Shown piece after piece: positions 1 through 9,520 of a stretch of DNA of 64,000 nucleotides; within the stretch, counting starts at the first letter, position 1, and each line of letters starts with the position of its first letter. The position numbers and the translations under genes are program-made. Location: assembly GCA_001304855.1 (NCBI GenBank), contig BBZN01000001.1, positions 124,001 to 188,000 of the forward strand. The letters run 5' to 3'. The notes under the pieces were generated by a model. The model made no database searches. It saw only the letters and a program-made list of their open reading frames with translations, and was not told the DNA's origin. The stretch is from Clostridia bacterium UC5.1-1D2. Lineage in GTDB: Bacteria; Bacillota; Clostridia; Lachnospirales; Lachnospiraceae.

Positions 1-203
1 TGAACATCGACCTTATTGATTTCAAGATCGAGTTTGGACGTTATCACGGTCAGATTATCCTTGCCGATGAGATATCTCCCGACACCTGCCGCCTCTGGGA
101 CAAGGATACCCATGAGAAGCTGGACAAGGATCGGTTCAGAAGAGATCTGGGCGGCGTTGAGGACGCATATGAGGAAGTATTCAGACGGCTGGGAATCCGG
201 TAA
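1..203 (+). CDS. purC: PurC C-terminus (SAICAR synthetase), cut by window start
   Basis: Phosphoribosylaminoimidazole-succinocarboxamide synthase joins aspartate to CAIR in purine synthesis. Only the last 66 residues are present, read from base 3 to the TAA at 201-203. They carry the family's C-terminal ATP/Mg-binding stretch [14 protein letters not shown] and then the [11 protein letters not shown] segment that closes clostridial PurC proteins. The gene begins upstream of the window. purF follows 95 bases later on the same strand, as expected in a pur operon. No frameshift is seen in this piece. Confidence 0.95.
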   Translation, partial: NIDLIDFKIEFGRYHGQIILADEISPDTCRLWDKDTHEKLDKDRFRRDLGGVEDAYEEVFRRLGIR

Positions 204-223
204 GGCTGAGACTGCAATACATA

Positions 224-252
224 AACGCCTGGGCATGGTATACCCAGGCGTT
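224..252 (+). terminator. Hairpin between purC and purF
   Basis: A perfect 10-bp stem (AACGCCTGGG at 224-233 with its complement at 243-252) closes a 9-base loop and is followed by a T-rich stretch, ACCTTCTTTTAT. It could terminate or attenuate transcription between purC and purF, or act as an mRNA processing stem. The T run is interrupted, so full termination is uncertain. Confidence 0.45.
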
Positions 253-298
253 ACCTTCTTTTATCACGACAACGGGTTACAGGAAAGGATGAGGCGTC

Positions 299-1746
299 AT
301 GAGGCAGAATCAGATAGACTTTGACATTGAGGCGGATAAGCTTCGGGAAGAATGCGGAGTATTTGGCATTTATGATTTTGACGGGAATGATGTGGCATCT
401 ACTATATATTACGGGCTTTTTGCACTGCAGCACAGAGGACAGGAGAGCTGCGGCATTGCAGTCAGCGATACGGCGGGACCAAAGGGGCGGGTCAGCGCGC
501 ACAAGGGCATGGGCCTTTGCAACGAAGTGTTTACACCGGAGGTATTGGAACAGCTTCATGGCAACATCGGGGTAGGCCATGTGCGGTATTCCACAGCAGG
601 AAGCAGCACCAGGGAAAATGCCCAGCCTCTGGTACTTAACTATGTGAAGGGGACCCTGGGGCTGGCGCACAACGGCAATCTGATCAATGCTCCTGAGCTT
701 CGCCGCCAGCTGGAGTATACGGGGGCCATCTTTCAGACGACCATTGATTCCGAGGTGATTGCCTACCACATTGCAAGGGAGCGGATCCATACGTCCAGCG
801 TGGAGCGCGCGGTGGCGGCGGCCATGAGAAAGCTGAAAGGGGCCTATTCACTGGTTATTATGAGTCCCCGGAAGATGATAGGCGTCAGGGATCCCCTGGG
901 ATTTAAGCCTCTGTGCATCGGCAGGAGGGATAACGCCTATATTCTGGCTTCGGAAACCTGCGCCCTGGATACCATTGGAGCCCGGTTTGTCCGGGATGTG
1001 GAGCCAGGGGAAATCGTTACTGTCACCAAAGACGGGATCCTTTCAAACAGAGAGATGTGTCTGCCGGATTCCGGCAAAGAGGCCAGATGTATTTTTGAAT
1101 ACATATATTTTGCCAGGCCGGACAGTATTTTTGACGGCGTAAGCGTTTACCATGCCAGGATTCAGGCGGGAAGATTCCTGGCTAAGGATTCCCCTGTGGA
1201 AGCGGATGTGGTGGTAGGGGTTCCGGAATCGGGTAATGCCGCGGCCCTTGGGTACGCCATGGAATCCGGCATCCCCTATGGCACAGCTTTTGTAAAGAAT
1301 TCCTATGTGGGGCGTACCTTTATAAAGCCGAAGCAGAGCAGCCGGGAATCGGCTGTGCGGATTAAGCTGAACGTCCTTAAGGAGGCGGTGGAGGGCAGGC
1401 GGGTGATCATGATTGACGATTCCATCGTCCGGGGAACCACCAGCGCCTGATTGTGAATATGCTCCGGGATGCGGGGGCCAGGGAGGTGCATGTGAGAATC
1501 AGCGCGCCGCCCTTTTTGCACCCTTGCTATTTTGGAACGGATATTCCCTCTGAGGACCAGCTCATCGCCCATGGACGGACGGTGGAGGAGATTGGCCATA
1601 TGATTGGAGCAGATTCCCTGTCCTATTTGAGAAGGGAGCGGCTCAGCGAGATGGCGGAGGGAAAGCCTATCTGTACCGCCTGCTTCACCGGAGCATACCC
1701 TATGGAGCCGCCGGATGAGGATATCCGGGGGAGTTATGAGCAGTAG
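299..1746 (+). CDS. purF: Amidophosphoribosyltransferase PurF (one frameshift)
   Basis: Catalyses the first committed step of purine synthesis, PRPP plus glutamine to phosphoribosylamine. The ATG at 299 follows the RBS AGGAAAGGATGAGG. The N-terminal Ntn glutaminase domain starts at Cys19 (EECGVFGIYD), so an 18-residue propeptide would be removed. The PRPP-binding motif IMIDDSIVRGTTS lies near residue 375. Cysteines near 265 (EARCIFEY) and in CTACF near the C-terminus match the 4Fe-4S ligands of the Bacillus-type enzyme. The frame breaks at about 1443, directly after GTTS; adding one G restores SGLIVNMLRDAGA and a full protein of about 482 residues. Confidence 0.96.
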
Positions 1747-1859
1747 CCCGCATCCCCACGGTATTTGGCTCCTGCCTGCCGGAGCTGGTTTTGCCGGTGG
1801 AGCGGCGGCAGGAGACAGACAGATCCGGGGGCAGACCCCCAAGAGGACGGATAACGAGG

Positions 1860-1888
1860 TTGAAAGTCGGGTTTGTCTGTGATAGAAT
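1860..1888 (+). promoter_or_regulatory. Promoter of purB
   Basis: TTGAAA at 1860-1865, a 17-base spacer, then TAGAAT at 1883-1888. The predicted start near 1895 gives a leader of about 113 bases that contains the repeat element at 1897-1973. Confidence 0.6.
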
Positions 1889-1896
1889 GAAAAATC

Positions 1897-1973
1897 ATTG
1901 GATGGACATCCGACGCTTCTTGTGCGGCCATTAGCCGGGCCGGAAGATGGGCCGTCCTGAACAGTTACCATAA
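1897..1973 (+). repeat. Intergenic element, copy B (purB leader)
   Basis: This stretch contains GGATGGACATCC (1900-1911), a self-complementary GGATG/CATCC turn, then a C+G-rich stem, then AGATGGGCCGTCCTGAAC and GTTACCATAA (1945-1973). Nearly the same modules in the same order occur downstream of livJ at 60470-60528. Here the element forms the 5' part of the predicted purB mRNA. Confidence 0.5.
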
Positions 1974-2007
1974 TTTGTAAGAAGACAGTTGAGACGGAGG
2001 ATATGAC

Positions 2008-3441
2008 ATGAGCGATTATGACAAGTATGTAAGCCCCCTTTCCGAGCGCTATGCCAGCAGGGAGATGCAGTATATCTTTTCACCGGATAAGAAGTTCAGA
2101 ACATGGAGACGCCTGTGGATTGCGCTGGCTGAGACGGAAAGGGAGCTGGGACTTCCTGTTACGGAGGAACAGATTGAGGAGCTGAAGGCCCATGCGGAGG
2201 ACGTGAACTACGATGTGGCCAGGGCCCGCGAGAAGGAAGTGCGCCATGATGTTATGAGCCATGTCTATGCATACGGCGTTCAGTGCCCTGCTGCAAAGGG
2301 GATCATTCACTTGGGCGCAACCTCCTGTTACGTGGGAGATAATACGGATATTATTATTATGACGGAAGCGCTTAAGCTGGTTCGTGTGAAGCTGCTCAAT
2401 GTTCTGGCAAAGCTGGCCGAGTTTGCGGAGGAATATAAGGACATGCCTACTGGCCTTTACCCACTTTCAGCCTGCCCAGCCGACGACGGTAGGAAAGCGG
2501 GCCACCCTGTGGATGATGGAATTGAAGCTGGATTTGGATGATCTGGACTATCTTATCGGTTCCATGCGGCTTCTGGGTTCCAAGGGAACCACAGGCACTC
2601 AGGCCAGTTTCCTGGAGCTCTTTGACGGGGACCATGAAAAATGCCGCAGGCTGGACGCCAGAATCGCAGAGAAGATGGGATTTGAAGGATGCTATCCTGT
2701 TTCCGGCCAGACCTACTCCAGAAAGGTGGACAGCCGGGTTTTAAGTGTTCTGGCCGGTATAGCCCAGAGCGCCCACAAATTTTCCAATGATATCCGCCTT
2801 CTCCAGCATCTGAAGGAGGTGGAGGAGCCTTTTGAGAAGAAGCAGATCGGATCCTCCGCCATGGCGTACAAGCGCAATCCCATGAGAAGCGAGCGTATTG
2901 CATCTCTTGCAAATTATGTTATGAGCGATATGATGAACCTATGCTTGTAGCCTCCACCCAGTGGTTTGAGAGAACCCTGGACGATTCCGCCAACAAGCGG
3001 CTGTCTGTGCCGGAAGGGTTTCTGGCAGTGGACGGAATTCTGGATCTGTACCTGAACGTGGTGGACGGGCTGGTTGTGTATCCCAAGGTGATCGAGAAGC
3101 GTCTTATGTCTGAACTTCCATTTATGGCTACGGAGAATATTATGATGGATGCGGTAAAGGCAGGGGGCGACCGTCAGGAATTGCACGAGCGCATCCGGGA
3201 GCTGTCCATGGAGGCAGGGAGGAATGTGAAGGAGCTGGGCCTGGACAACAACCTGCTGGAGCTGATCGCGGCGGATCCCTCCTTCAACCTGACGCTGGAA
3301 GAACTTAAAAAGACGATGGATCCCTCCCGGTATGTAGGCCGGGCCCCCAGACAGGTGGAGGAATTTCTGGAGGAAGTGATAAAGCCTGTGCTGGCGGAGA
3401 ACGCCCGGGAACTGGGCATGAAAGCCGAGATTCATGTGTAG
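2008..3441 (+). CDS. purB: Adenylosuccinate lyase PurB (two frameshifts)
   Basis: Releases fumarate from SAICAR and from adenylosuccinate, so it serves both the main purine path and the AMP branch (purA lies 6 kb downstream). The ATG at 2008 follows GGAGGATATGAC. The fumarase/aspartase signature [11 protein letters not shown] is near residue 292, and the conserved [13 protein letters not shown] segment lies upstream of it. The frame breaks at about 2451 (two bases missing before GGCC, restoring PTLAFTHFQ) and at about 2939 (one C missing, restoring MMNPMLVAS). The repaired length is 478 residues, normal for the family. A terminator follows. Confidence 0.96.
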
Positions 3442-3473
3442 GACGCCGGCAGACATGAAAAAGCAGTGACTGA

Positions 3474-3506
3474 AGAAGGCCGCATTTTATGAGGCCTTCT
3501 TTTTTG
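3474..3506 (+). terminator. Terminator of purB
   Basis: The stem AGAAGGCC (3474-3481) / GGCCTTCT (3493-3500) is followed directly by a run of T. Confidence 0.8.
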
Positions 3507-3532
3507 GCTTTTTGCCCCAAATCGTGTATAAT
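3504..3532 (+). promoter_or_regulatory. Promoter of the kinase gene group
   Basis: TTGGCT at 3504-3509, a 17-base spacer, TATAAT at 3527-3532. The -35 box begins inside the T run of the purB terminator, so the accessory group has its own transcription start right after the pur unit. Confidence 0.65.
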
Positions 3533-3570
3533 GGCAGGGATGGAGGAAAAGGGAAAATTGAGGTGGATAT

Positions 3571-5755
3571 ATGCTGGAAAAGGGGACAAAACTGAATGAA
3601 ACCTACAGGCTGATGGAGGAGATCGGTTCAGGGGGAGGCGGAATCGTCTATAAGGCTTACCATGAACGGCTGAAAATCTATGTCGTAGCCAAGCAGATGC
3701 GGGAAAAAGTGAAAGGTATACTGGAGGAACGGGCGGAAGCGGATATATTAAAAAATATCAAGCATACATACCTGCCCAGAGTGTATGATTTTCTGGAGAT
3801 TCAGGGTGAAATCTATACGGTTATGGATTTTATTCCGGGGACGTCCCTGGCGGAGGCATTGAAAAAGGAAGGACGCTTTTCCCAGAAGGAGGTTTTGAAG
3901 TGGGCCGGACAGCTGGCTCAGGCCCTGTCTTATCTTCACAATCAGAAACCTCCCGTGATTCACAGTGACATCAAGCCTTCTAATATTATGCTGACGCCTG
4001 AGAGGGACATCTGTCTTATCGATTTTAACATATCCCTGGCGTTCGACAGGGGAATGCGCACTTCCACGGGAACCAGCGAAGGTTATTCCCCTCCTGAGCA
4101 GTATCGGAGCATGGATGCTTTTACCGGCGGATCGAATGCCGCCCCGGGCAGGAGTCGGGCGGAAGAAGAGACGGCAGCTCTGCCTACGGAGACGGCCTCT
4201 GCCTGCAGGGAGGAAGCGGCAGCCCCGGCTGCCGGAAATTTAAGGGAGTCCTCCGCCGTCCAAACCCGGACCACGGAGAGCCTTATAGGCGGTATTGTAG
4301 GAAGGGGGTAGATGAGCGTTCCGATATATACAGCCTGGGAGCTACGCTTTATCATCTGCTTACAGGTATAAAGCCGCCCCGGGACTTGAGAAGATCATCC
4401 CGGCGGACCGGTGCGGCGTCGGGCTGAGCCAGGGCCTTGCCCTTATAATCAATAAGATGATGGCTCTGGATCCCGGGAAGCGCTATCAGAACGGCGGAGA
4501 GCTTTTGTACGCGCTGGAGCATATTTATGAACTGGATGCTGAGTATAGAAGCTGCAAAAGGAGGGAGAGAAGCCGGAAAGCCGGCCTGGCCTTTCTCTAT
4601 GCAGCGGGGGCGGCCATGGCGGCAAGCGGCTGGCTGATGATGCAGAGGGAAACCAGGACTGCCTATAACCGGGCGGTTGAGGCTGCCGGAGAGCTGCTGG
4701 CGCAGTCCCGGTTTGAAGAAGCCAGGAGAAGATTCAACAGGCATTGTCCATGGTTCCCGGCCGGGTGGAGGCTTATGAGAAGGAGATTCTGCGGCTCTAC
4801 ACCCTGGGCAGCTACAGGGAGGCCGTCAATTACGGAAGAGATGTGCTTAACAATCCGCCCTTCACCATAGAAAATAAGGCGGAGGAAGGGCTATTAGGCG
4901 ATATATATTATATAGTTGGAAATTCCTATTTTGAACTGGAGGATTATGGAAACGCCCTTTCCTTTTTTAAGGAGGCTTTGAATCACAGCCGGAGCAACAG
5001 CGGGTATTTCAGCGATTATGCCGTTGCCCTGGCTAAGACGGGGAATACGGATCAGGCGGAAGCTGCACTTTCAGAGGCTCTGGCCCTGGGGCTGGGGCAG
5101 GACTTTGTCTATATGGTCCAGGGGGAGATTGCCTTTGCAAAAGGGGACAACAGCGCTGCGCTGAATCATCTGCTTCTCTCCATCCATACCACAAAAGATG
5201 AAAACCTGTTCCGCAGGGCGGCGCTGCTATGTTCCCAGGTCTATGAGCGGATGGGGGAAGGGTACCTCGATGCCCGGATCGCGCTTCTGGAGGAGGCGGA
5301 GGGGACGTTGAAGCTGGAGTCCTCCATGCACATTACGGAGGAACTGGCGGAAGCTATGTCAGAAAGGCCAGGGAAAAGGAGGTGTTCAGCAGGGAATATT
5401 ACGGCAGGGCCTTAAGCGGTTCCGGTCCTTGTATGAGCAGGGATATTCCAGCAGGCAGACGATGGAGAATATTGCAATTATCTGCCAGCAGATGGAGGAA
5501 CTGGACCAGGCGGAGGATATGCTGAACCAGATGGCGGAGCGGTATCCTGAGGATTACCGGGCATATAAGCGGCTGGCTTTTCTGGAGGCGGACAGGCAGC
5601 AGCAAAAAGCCAACGGGGACCGGGATTACGGCAGGATGAAGATATACGCTGAGAAGGCCGGGGCCCTGTATGAAAAGGCAGAAACCGGCAACGACACGGA
5701 GATGGATATGCTGGAGAATATGATGCGGGATCTCAGGGACGGAGGCTGGCTGTAA
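3571..5755 (+). CDS. Membrane Ser/Thr protein kinase with TPR domain (five frameshifts)
   Basis: Repaired length is about 729 residues. The N-terminal Hanks-type kinase has a glycine loop [10 protein letters not shown] (19-28), the ATP lysine at K41, the catalytic loop HSDIKPSN (131-138) and the metal-binding aspartate in DFN (151-153, where DFG is usual). PPEQYR precedes a low-complexity insert of about 65 residues, then [20 protein letters not shown] membrane segment ([20 protein letters not shown]) lies at about 338-360, followed by TPR-like repeats (for example [18 protein letters not shown]). The kinase should be cytoplasmic and the TPRs outside. Single-base deletions at about 4307, 4380, 4725, 5354 and 5418 split it. 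Substrate unknown; it probably works with the lipoproteins downstream. Confidence 0.85.
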
Positions 5756-5860
5756 AAAAGGGCCCCGGCGCGCCGCTTCTGACGGGAGAGGAGGATCCGG
5801 GCGGAATGCTGTCTTGAGGGGAAGGTTTTGCAAGCTCCGGCCCGGCAGGAGGAAGATTAT

Positions 5861-6013
5861 ATGGGTTCTATGTTAAATTTAACGCCTGGAACGCTTTTGT
5901 TTATGGGCGGTGTGGGCGTTCTGGTTTTAGCCCTTGTATTGACGGTTATAACGGCTCTCACAGGAAAAAAAAGAAAAAAGAAGCTGGAAGAACGGATGAA
6001 AGACAGATACTAG
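5861..6013 (+). CDS. Small single-pass membrane protein
   Basis: A 50-residue product. The ATG at 5861 lies 8 bases after AGGAGGAAG, a strong RBS. It has a short N-terminus, one hydrophobic helix (about residues 9-34, LLFMGGVGVLVLALVLTVIT) and a strongly basic tail, GKKRKKKLEERMKDRY, which predicts the tail on the cytoplasmic side. It sits between the kinase and the first lipoprotein on the same strand, 12 bases before the latter, so it is probably co-transcribed with them. Family not recognised. It might be an accessory subunit, but nothing in the sequence proves this. Confidence 0.75.
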   Translation: MGSMLNLTPGTLLFMGGVGVLVLALVLTVITALTGKKRKKKLEERMKDRY

Positions 6014-6025
6014 GAGGAAAAATGT

Positions 6026-7190
6026 ATGAATAAGCGCGTAAGAGCGGTACTGCCTTCTGCCTTGGCCTGGCAGTTTATCTCACTGCCTGCGGCAGCCGTG
6101 GAATCAATGTGCAGGAACAACTGGCCCTGGGACAGAAATATCTCTCGGAGGCAGATTACAAACAGGCGGTGGTGGCGTTTTCCAAGGTCATAGAGGTGGA
6201 GGAGAAGAATGTGGAGGCCAACCGCCTCATAGCCGGCGCCTACAGCGCTTTGGATAAGCCGGAGGAGGCGGCTTATGCCATGCTGCAGGTTCTGTTCCAG
6301 TGGGAGCGCACAAGGGAGGACGTGGAGGCTATGAAGGAGTATCTTCTGAGGATGGGGGATTACCAACAAGTTTCGGTACTGGCTCAGATGGCGTACGCCC
6401 AGACCGGAGATGAGGATTTTCTTCCGGTTCTCTTTGCGGCAAAAGGAAGGCAGAAGGATTTCGACGGCATAGGCCGCCTCATAGAGGATGTGGAAATTGT
6501 AAATGGAATGAAGGACAAGTATATGGAAATCCTTATACAGGACTATTATGACAACCAGGACATGGATTCCATGAAGGAACTGGCAAAGGTGCTGGAGGAG
6601 AAGGAGAGCTGTGAGGGGATGACACTGGCCCTGAATCTGCTGGCTGTGTATGAGGAAAGGGGGAGGAGGGCATTGCCGGCCTGCTGGAAACCTACTACCG
6701 GGATGAGAAGGATCTCCCGGTCATAGACGCCGGAAGCCAGGTCTATATCGGCTCTTACGATGAGGATGGGCTTAGAAGCGGATTCGGCATCTGCTTTTAC
6801 GGCGCCTCTGTGAAAAAGGACAGCCGTATATATGCCGGAAACTGGGAGAAGGGGCTGCGATCCGGTGAAGGAAGGGCCTACAGGACCGCAAGCTACCGCA
6901 TAAAATGCGGGTGGGCGCAGGATTACCCGGAGGGCGAGGTTACCATTCTCCAAAACAGCGTAACGGTTCTGGGCAGTCTTTCCATGGGCCATGTGGCGGT
7001 TCCCATGAATCTGTATGAGAATGGGGCCTGGAGCGCGGTTCACTGTACGCCCGACAGCTCCAGGGACAGCGGGTATTCCTTTCAGACATCGGAGATGGAC
7101 GAGCCGGGGACCTGCCGCCATGTAGAAAAACATTCCTACTGTTGGGACTGCCGGGCAGAGGAGCAGGAAAAGGAGGAGGAAGAAGTATGA
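6026..7190 (+). CDS. TPR/MORN-repeat lipoprotein 1 (two frameshifts)
   Basis: About 388 residues once repaired. The ATG at 6026 follows TAGGAGGAAAA. A deletion at about 6060 hides the signal peptide; restored, it reads LGLAVYLTACGS, a lipobox with the lipidated Cys near residue 22. TPR-like helices follow (LALGQKYLSEADYKQAVVAF, then VIEVEEKNVEANRLIAGAYS). After a second deletion at about 6665 come two MORN-type repeats, YIGSYDEDGLRSGFG and YAGNWEKGLRSGEG, and a Cys/Glu-rich end. MORN repeats usually bind membranes or proteins. The stop overlaps the next start (ATGA), so the two lipoproteins are translationally coupled. Function unknown. Confidence 0.75.
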
Positions 7191-8471
7191 AAAAACAACT
7201 GATTATATTAAGCGTTTCCGCTGCTTTGGTTCTCGGCGGCTGCGGCGCTTCCTCAGGCCGGCAGAGGGCTGCAGAAAATCCTTACTACCAGTGCTACCTG
7301 GCTTTGGATCAGGGACAGTGGGAGGAGGCCGCCCGCCTCTTTCAGAATCAGCTGAAGGGAGAGGAAAAGGATTATATTGCTCTCCTGGGCCTGGCAAAAG
7401 CGCAGCTTGGGGCGGGCAGGCTTGAGGAGGCTGCAGCTGCGCTGGAGGAAGCTTATGCCGTCTATCCCCAGGAGAGTCAGACGCTGGCCTATCAGGGAGA
7501 GGTCTACGGAAAAATGGGGAACTACGAGGCTGCAGTGGAAAGCTATCGCATTCTGGCGTCAGCCGGGAGGATAACGCCCAGGCAAAAGAAAGGCTGACGG
7601 AATATCTCTGGAAGCTGGATGATTACAGTAAAATATATGAAATCTCCAAAGAACTGTATCAGCAGGATCCCAGGGACAAAGATTTTCTGATCCGGTACGT
7701 GTGGAGCGCGGCCTGCACAGGGGAAGAGGCGTATGCTGAAGATCTGCTGGATACCTGAAGGGGAGCCAATATGAATACGGCGCAAGCGCAGTAGTGAATG
7801 CTTACCGTCTGGCAAAGGCAGGCGATATGGAGTCTGCCAGGGGATTGCTGTTCGACGGGAGCCATATAGATGAATTTTCCGAACTGGAAGGGCTTTATTT
7901 TGGAGAGACGGCTGACGGGGAGAGCCGGGGACTGACTGTGGGAATCCAGGAGGTGTTCGGGGAAAAGGGAGCCGTTATGGGCCTGAGGACAGAGGACAGC
8001 TGGAACGGCTCCTGCGAAGCCTGGTACGGGGAGAAGGGAACATTAAGGACAAGAAGAGACGGAACGGAGTACAAGGGAAGCTATCTGAGAAATATCTGTT
8101 TCAGCGGAGAATGGGAGAAGGGGGCGCCGGCCGGAGCGATTTTTATGACCGTTGAGAGCACGCACAGTTACCCGGATCTGCCTGATTATAACAGCACAGA
8201 CAGAGAAGAAACCCTGCTGAATTTTCAGGATGGAAAAGCGGAGGGCCGGACGGAGACTTCATTTTTCTACCAGGAGGACGGGGGAACGTGGCGCAAAAGC
8301 GATAGTGTGCTGATTCACGAATTTAAGGAGGGAGAGGCGCAGCCCTTCCTGGCACAGACGGAGGACGGGGAAAAGATGGTATACGAGTTTGAAAAATATG
8401 GTTACGGATATAGCTGGTATATAGACAGGGACTGCGGATGCGCTTATATCTGGCAAGGGCATCAGGCATAA
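7187..8471 (+). CDS. TPR/MORN-like lipoprotein 2 (two frameshifts)
   Basis: About 428 residues once repaired. The ATG at 7187 overlaps the preceding stop. The signal peptide ends in the lipobox VLGGC (Cys19). TPR-like repeats (YYQCYLALDQGQWEEAARLF, then DYIALLGLAKAQLGAGRLEE) fill the first half. The second half holds a MORN-like segment, YKGSYLRNICFSGEWEKGAPAG in outline, and an acidic C-terminus ending in DRDCGCAYIWQG. Deletions at about 7567 and 7751 break the frame. It has the same domain order as lipoprotein 1, so the pair probably arose by duplication. Predicted to sit on the outer face of the membrane beside the kinase's TPR domain. Function unknown. Confidence 0.75.
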
Positions 8472-8498
8472 AAGGATTAAAAAGAGGGGAGATTAAAG

Positions 8499-9400
8499 GT
8501 GAATGTTAATCTGGAGTATTACAGGGTTTTTTACTTCGTGTGCATCCACGGCAGCCTTACGTCGGCAGCCAGAGAGCTGTGCATCTCGCAGCCTGCTGTG
8601 AGCCAGGCGGTACGCCAGCTGGAGAAGGAGGCGGGAACCCGCCTGTTTTTCAGAACCTCAAAGGGCGTTCAGATGACACGGGAGGGAGAGCTTTTGTTCC
8701 GCTATGTGAAAACAGGAGTGGAAAGCCTTCTGGAAGGGGAACAGATGGTGAAACGGATGCTGGACATGGATATGGGCGAGGTGCGCATCGGAGCCAGCGA
8801 CATGACCCTTCAGTTTTTCCTTCTGCCCTTTCTGGAGCGGTTTCACAGAGCTATCCCAACATAAAGGTGAATGTGACCAATGCGCCCACTCCGGAAACCA
8901 TTAAAAGCCTGGAGGAAGGGAAGATAGATTTCGGTGTGGTGACCACGCCCTTTGTCTGCAAAAGTACAGTCAGGCAGAGCAGGGTTAAGGAGATTCACAA
9001 TGTATTCATCGGAGGGAGCAGCTTTGAACATCTCAAAGGAAAGGTCCTTCAATATGAGGCCCTCTGCGGTCTGCCCTGTATATTTTTGGAGAAAAACACC
9101 AGCACCCGCACCTTCATGGACGATTTCATGGCGGAGCAGGGAATTGAACTTAAACCGGAGTTTGAACTGGCCATCAGCGATATGATTGTGCAGTTTGCAA
9201 AGCGGAATATGGGGATTGGATGTGTGATGGAGGGGTTTGCCGAGGACGCGATCCGCTCAGGGGAGGTGTTTGTGCTGAAATTCCACAGGGAAATGCCGGG
9301 CCGTTATATCTCTGTTGTCACAGGAGAATCCAATCTGATCTCCGTCCCTGGAAGAAAACTTCTGGATATGATAACGGAAGAAAGGGGGAATGGGGATTGA
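8499..9400 (+). CDS. LysR-family transcriptional regulator (one frameshift)
   Basis: About 300 residues once repaired, the usual LysR length. The GTG at 8499 follows AGAGGGGAGATTAAAG. The N-terminal winged helix-turn-helix is clear (LEYYRVFYFVCIHGSLTSAA, then SQPAVSQAVRQLEKEAGTRL), followed by the linker helix and a periplasmic-binding-like effector domain (KIDFGVVTTPF; FAKRNMGIGCVMEGFAED). A single base is missing at about 8855 (HRSYPNI is restored by one G). The effector and target genes cannot be read from sequence. Neighbours are the lipoproteins upstream and purA downstream, both on the same strand, so it has no divergent partner as is typical for self-regulated LysR pairs. Confidence 0.9.
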
Positions 9401-9437
9401 TATAATAACAGCTTATGGAAATCATAACAAAGAACGT

Positions 9438-9466
9438 CTTTACTTATGGGGCGTCCTATAGTAAAG
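9438..9466 (+). promoter_or_regulatory. Hairpin upstream of purA
   Basis: The 120-base gap before purA holds a 7-bp inverted repeat, CTTTACT (9438-9444) and AGTAAAG (9460-9466), with a 15-base loop. There is no T run, so it is more likely a regulatory site or mRNA stem than a terminator. No consensus promoter is obvious in the gap. Confidence 0.25.
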
Positions 9467-9520
9467 TAAGAACGGATAAGATGTTTGAACACAGGAGATA
9501 CCCAAAGGAGGATTTTTTGT

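Noticed and set aside
224-252. A purine riboswitch before purF
   Set aside because: Only a single simple hairpin is present; none of the conserved three-way junction of purine riboswitches is seen.
2451-2460. A one-base insertion in purB as evidence against a deletion-only pattern
   Set aside because: A two-base deletion restores PTLAFTHFQ exactly as in the family, while removing one base would drop a conserved residue.
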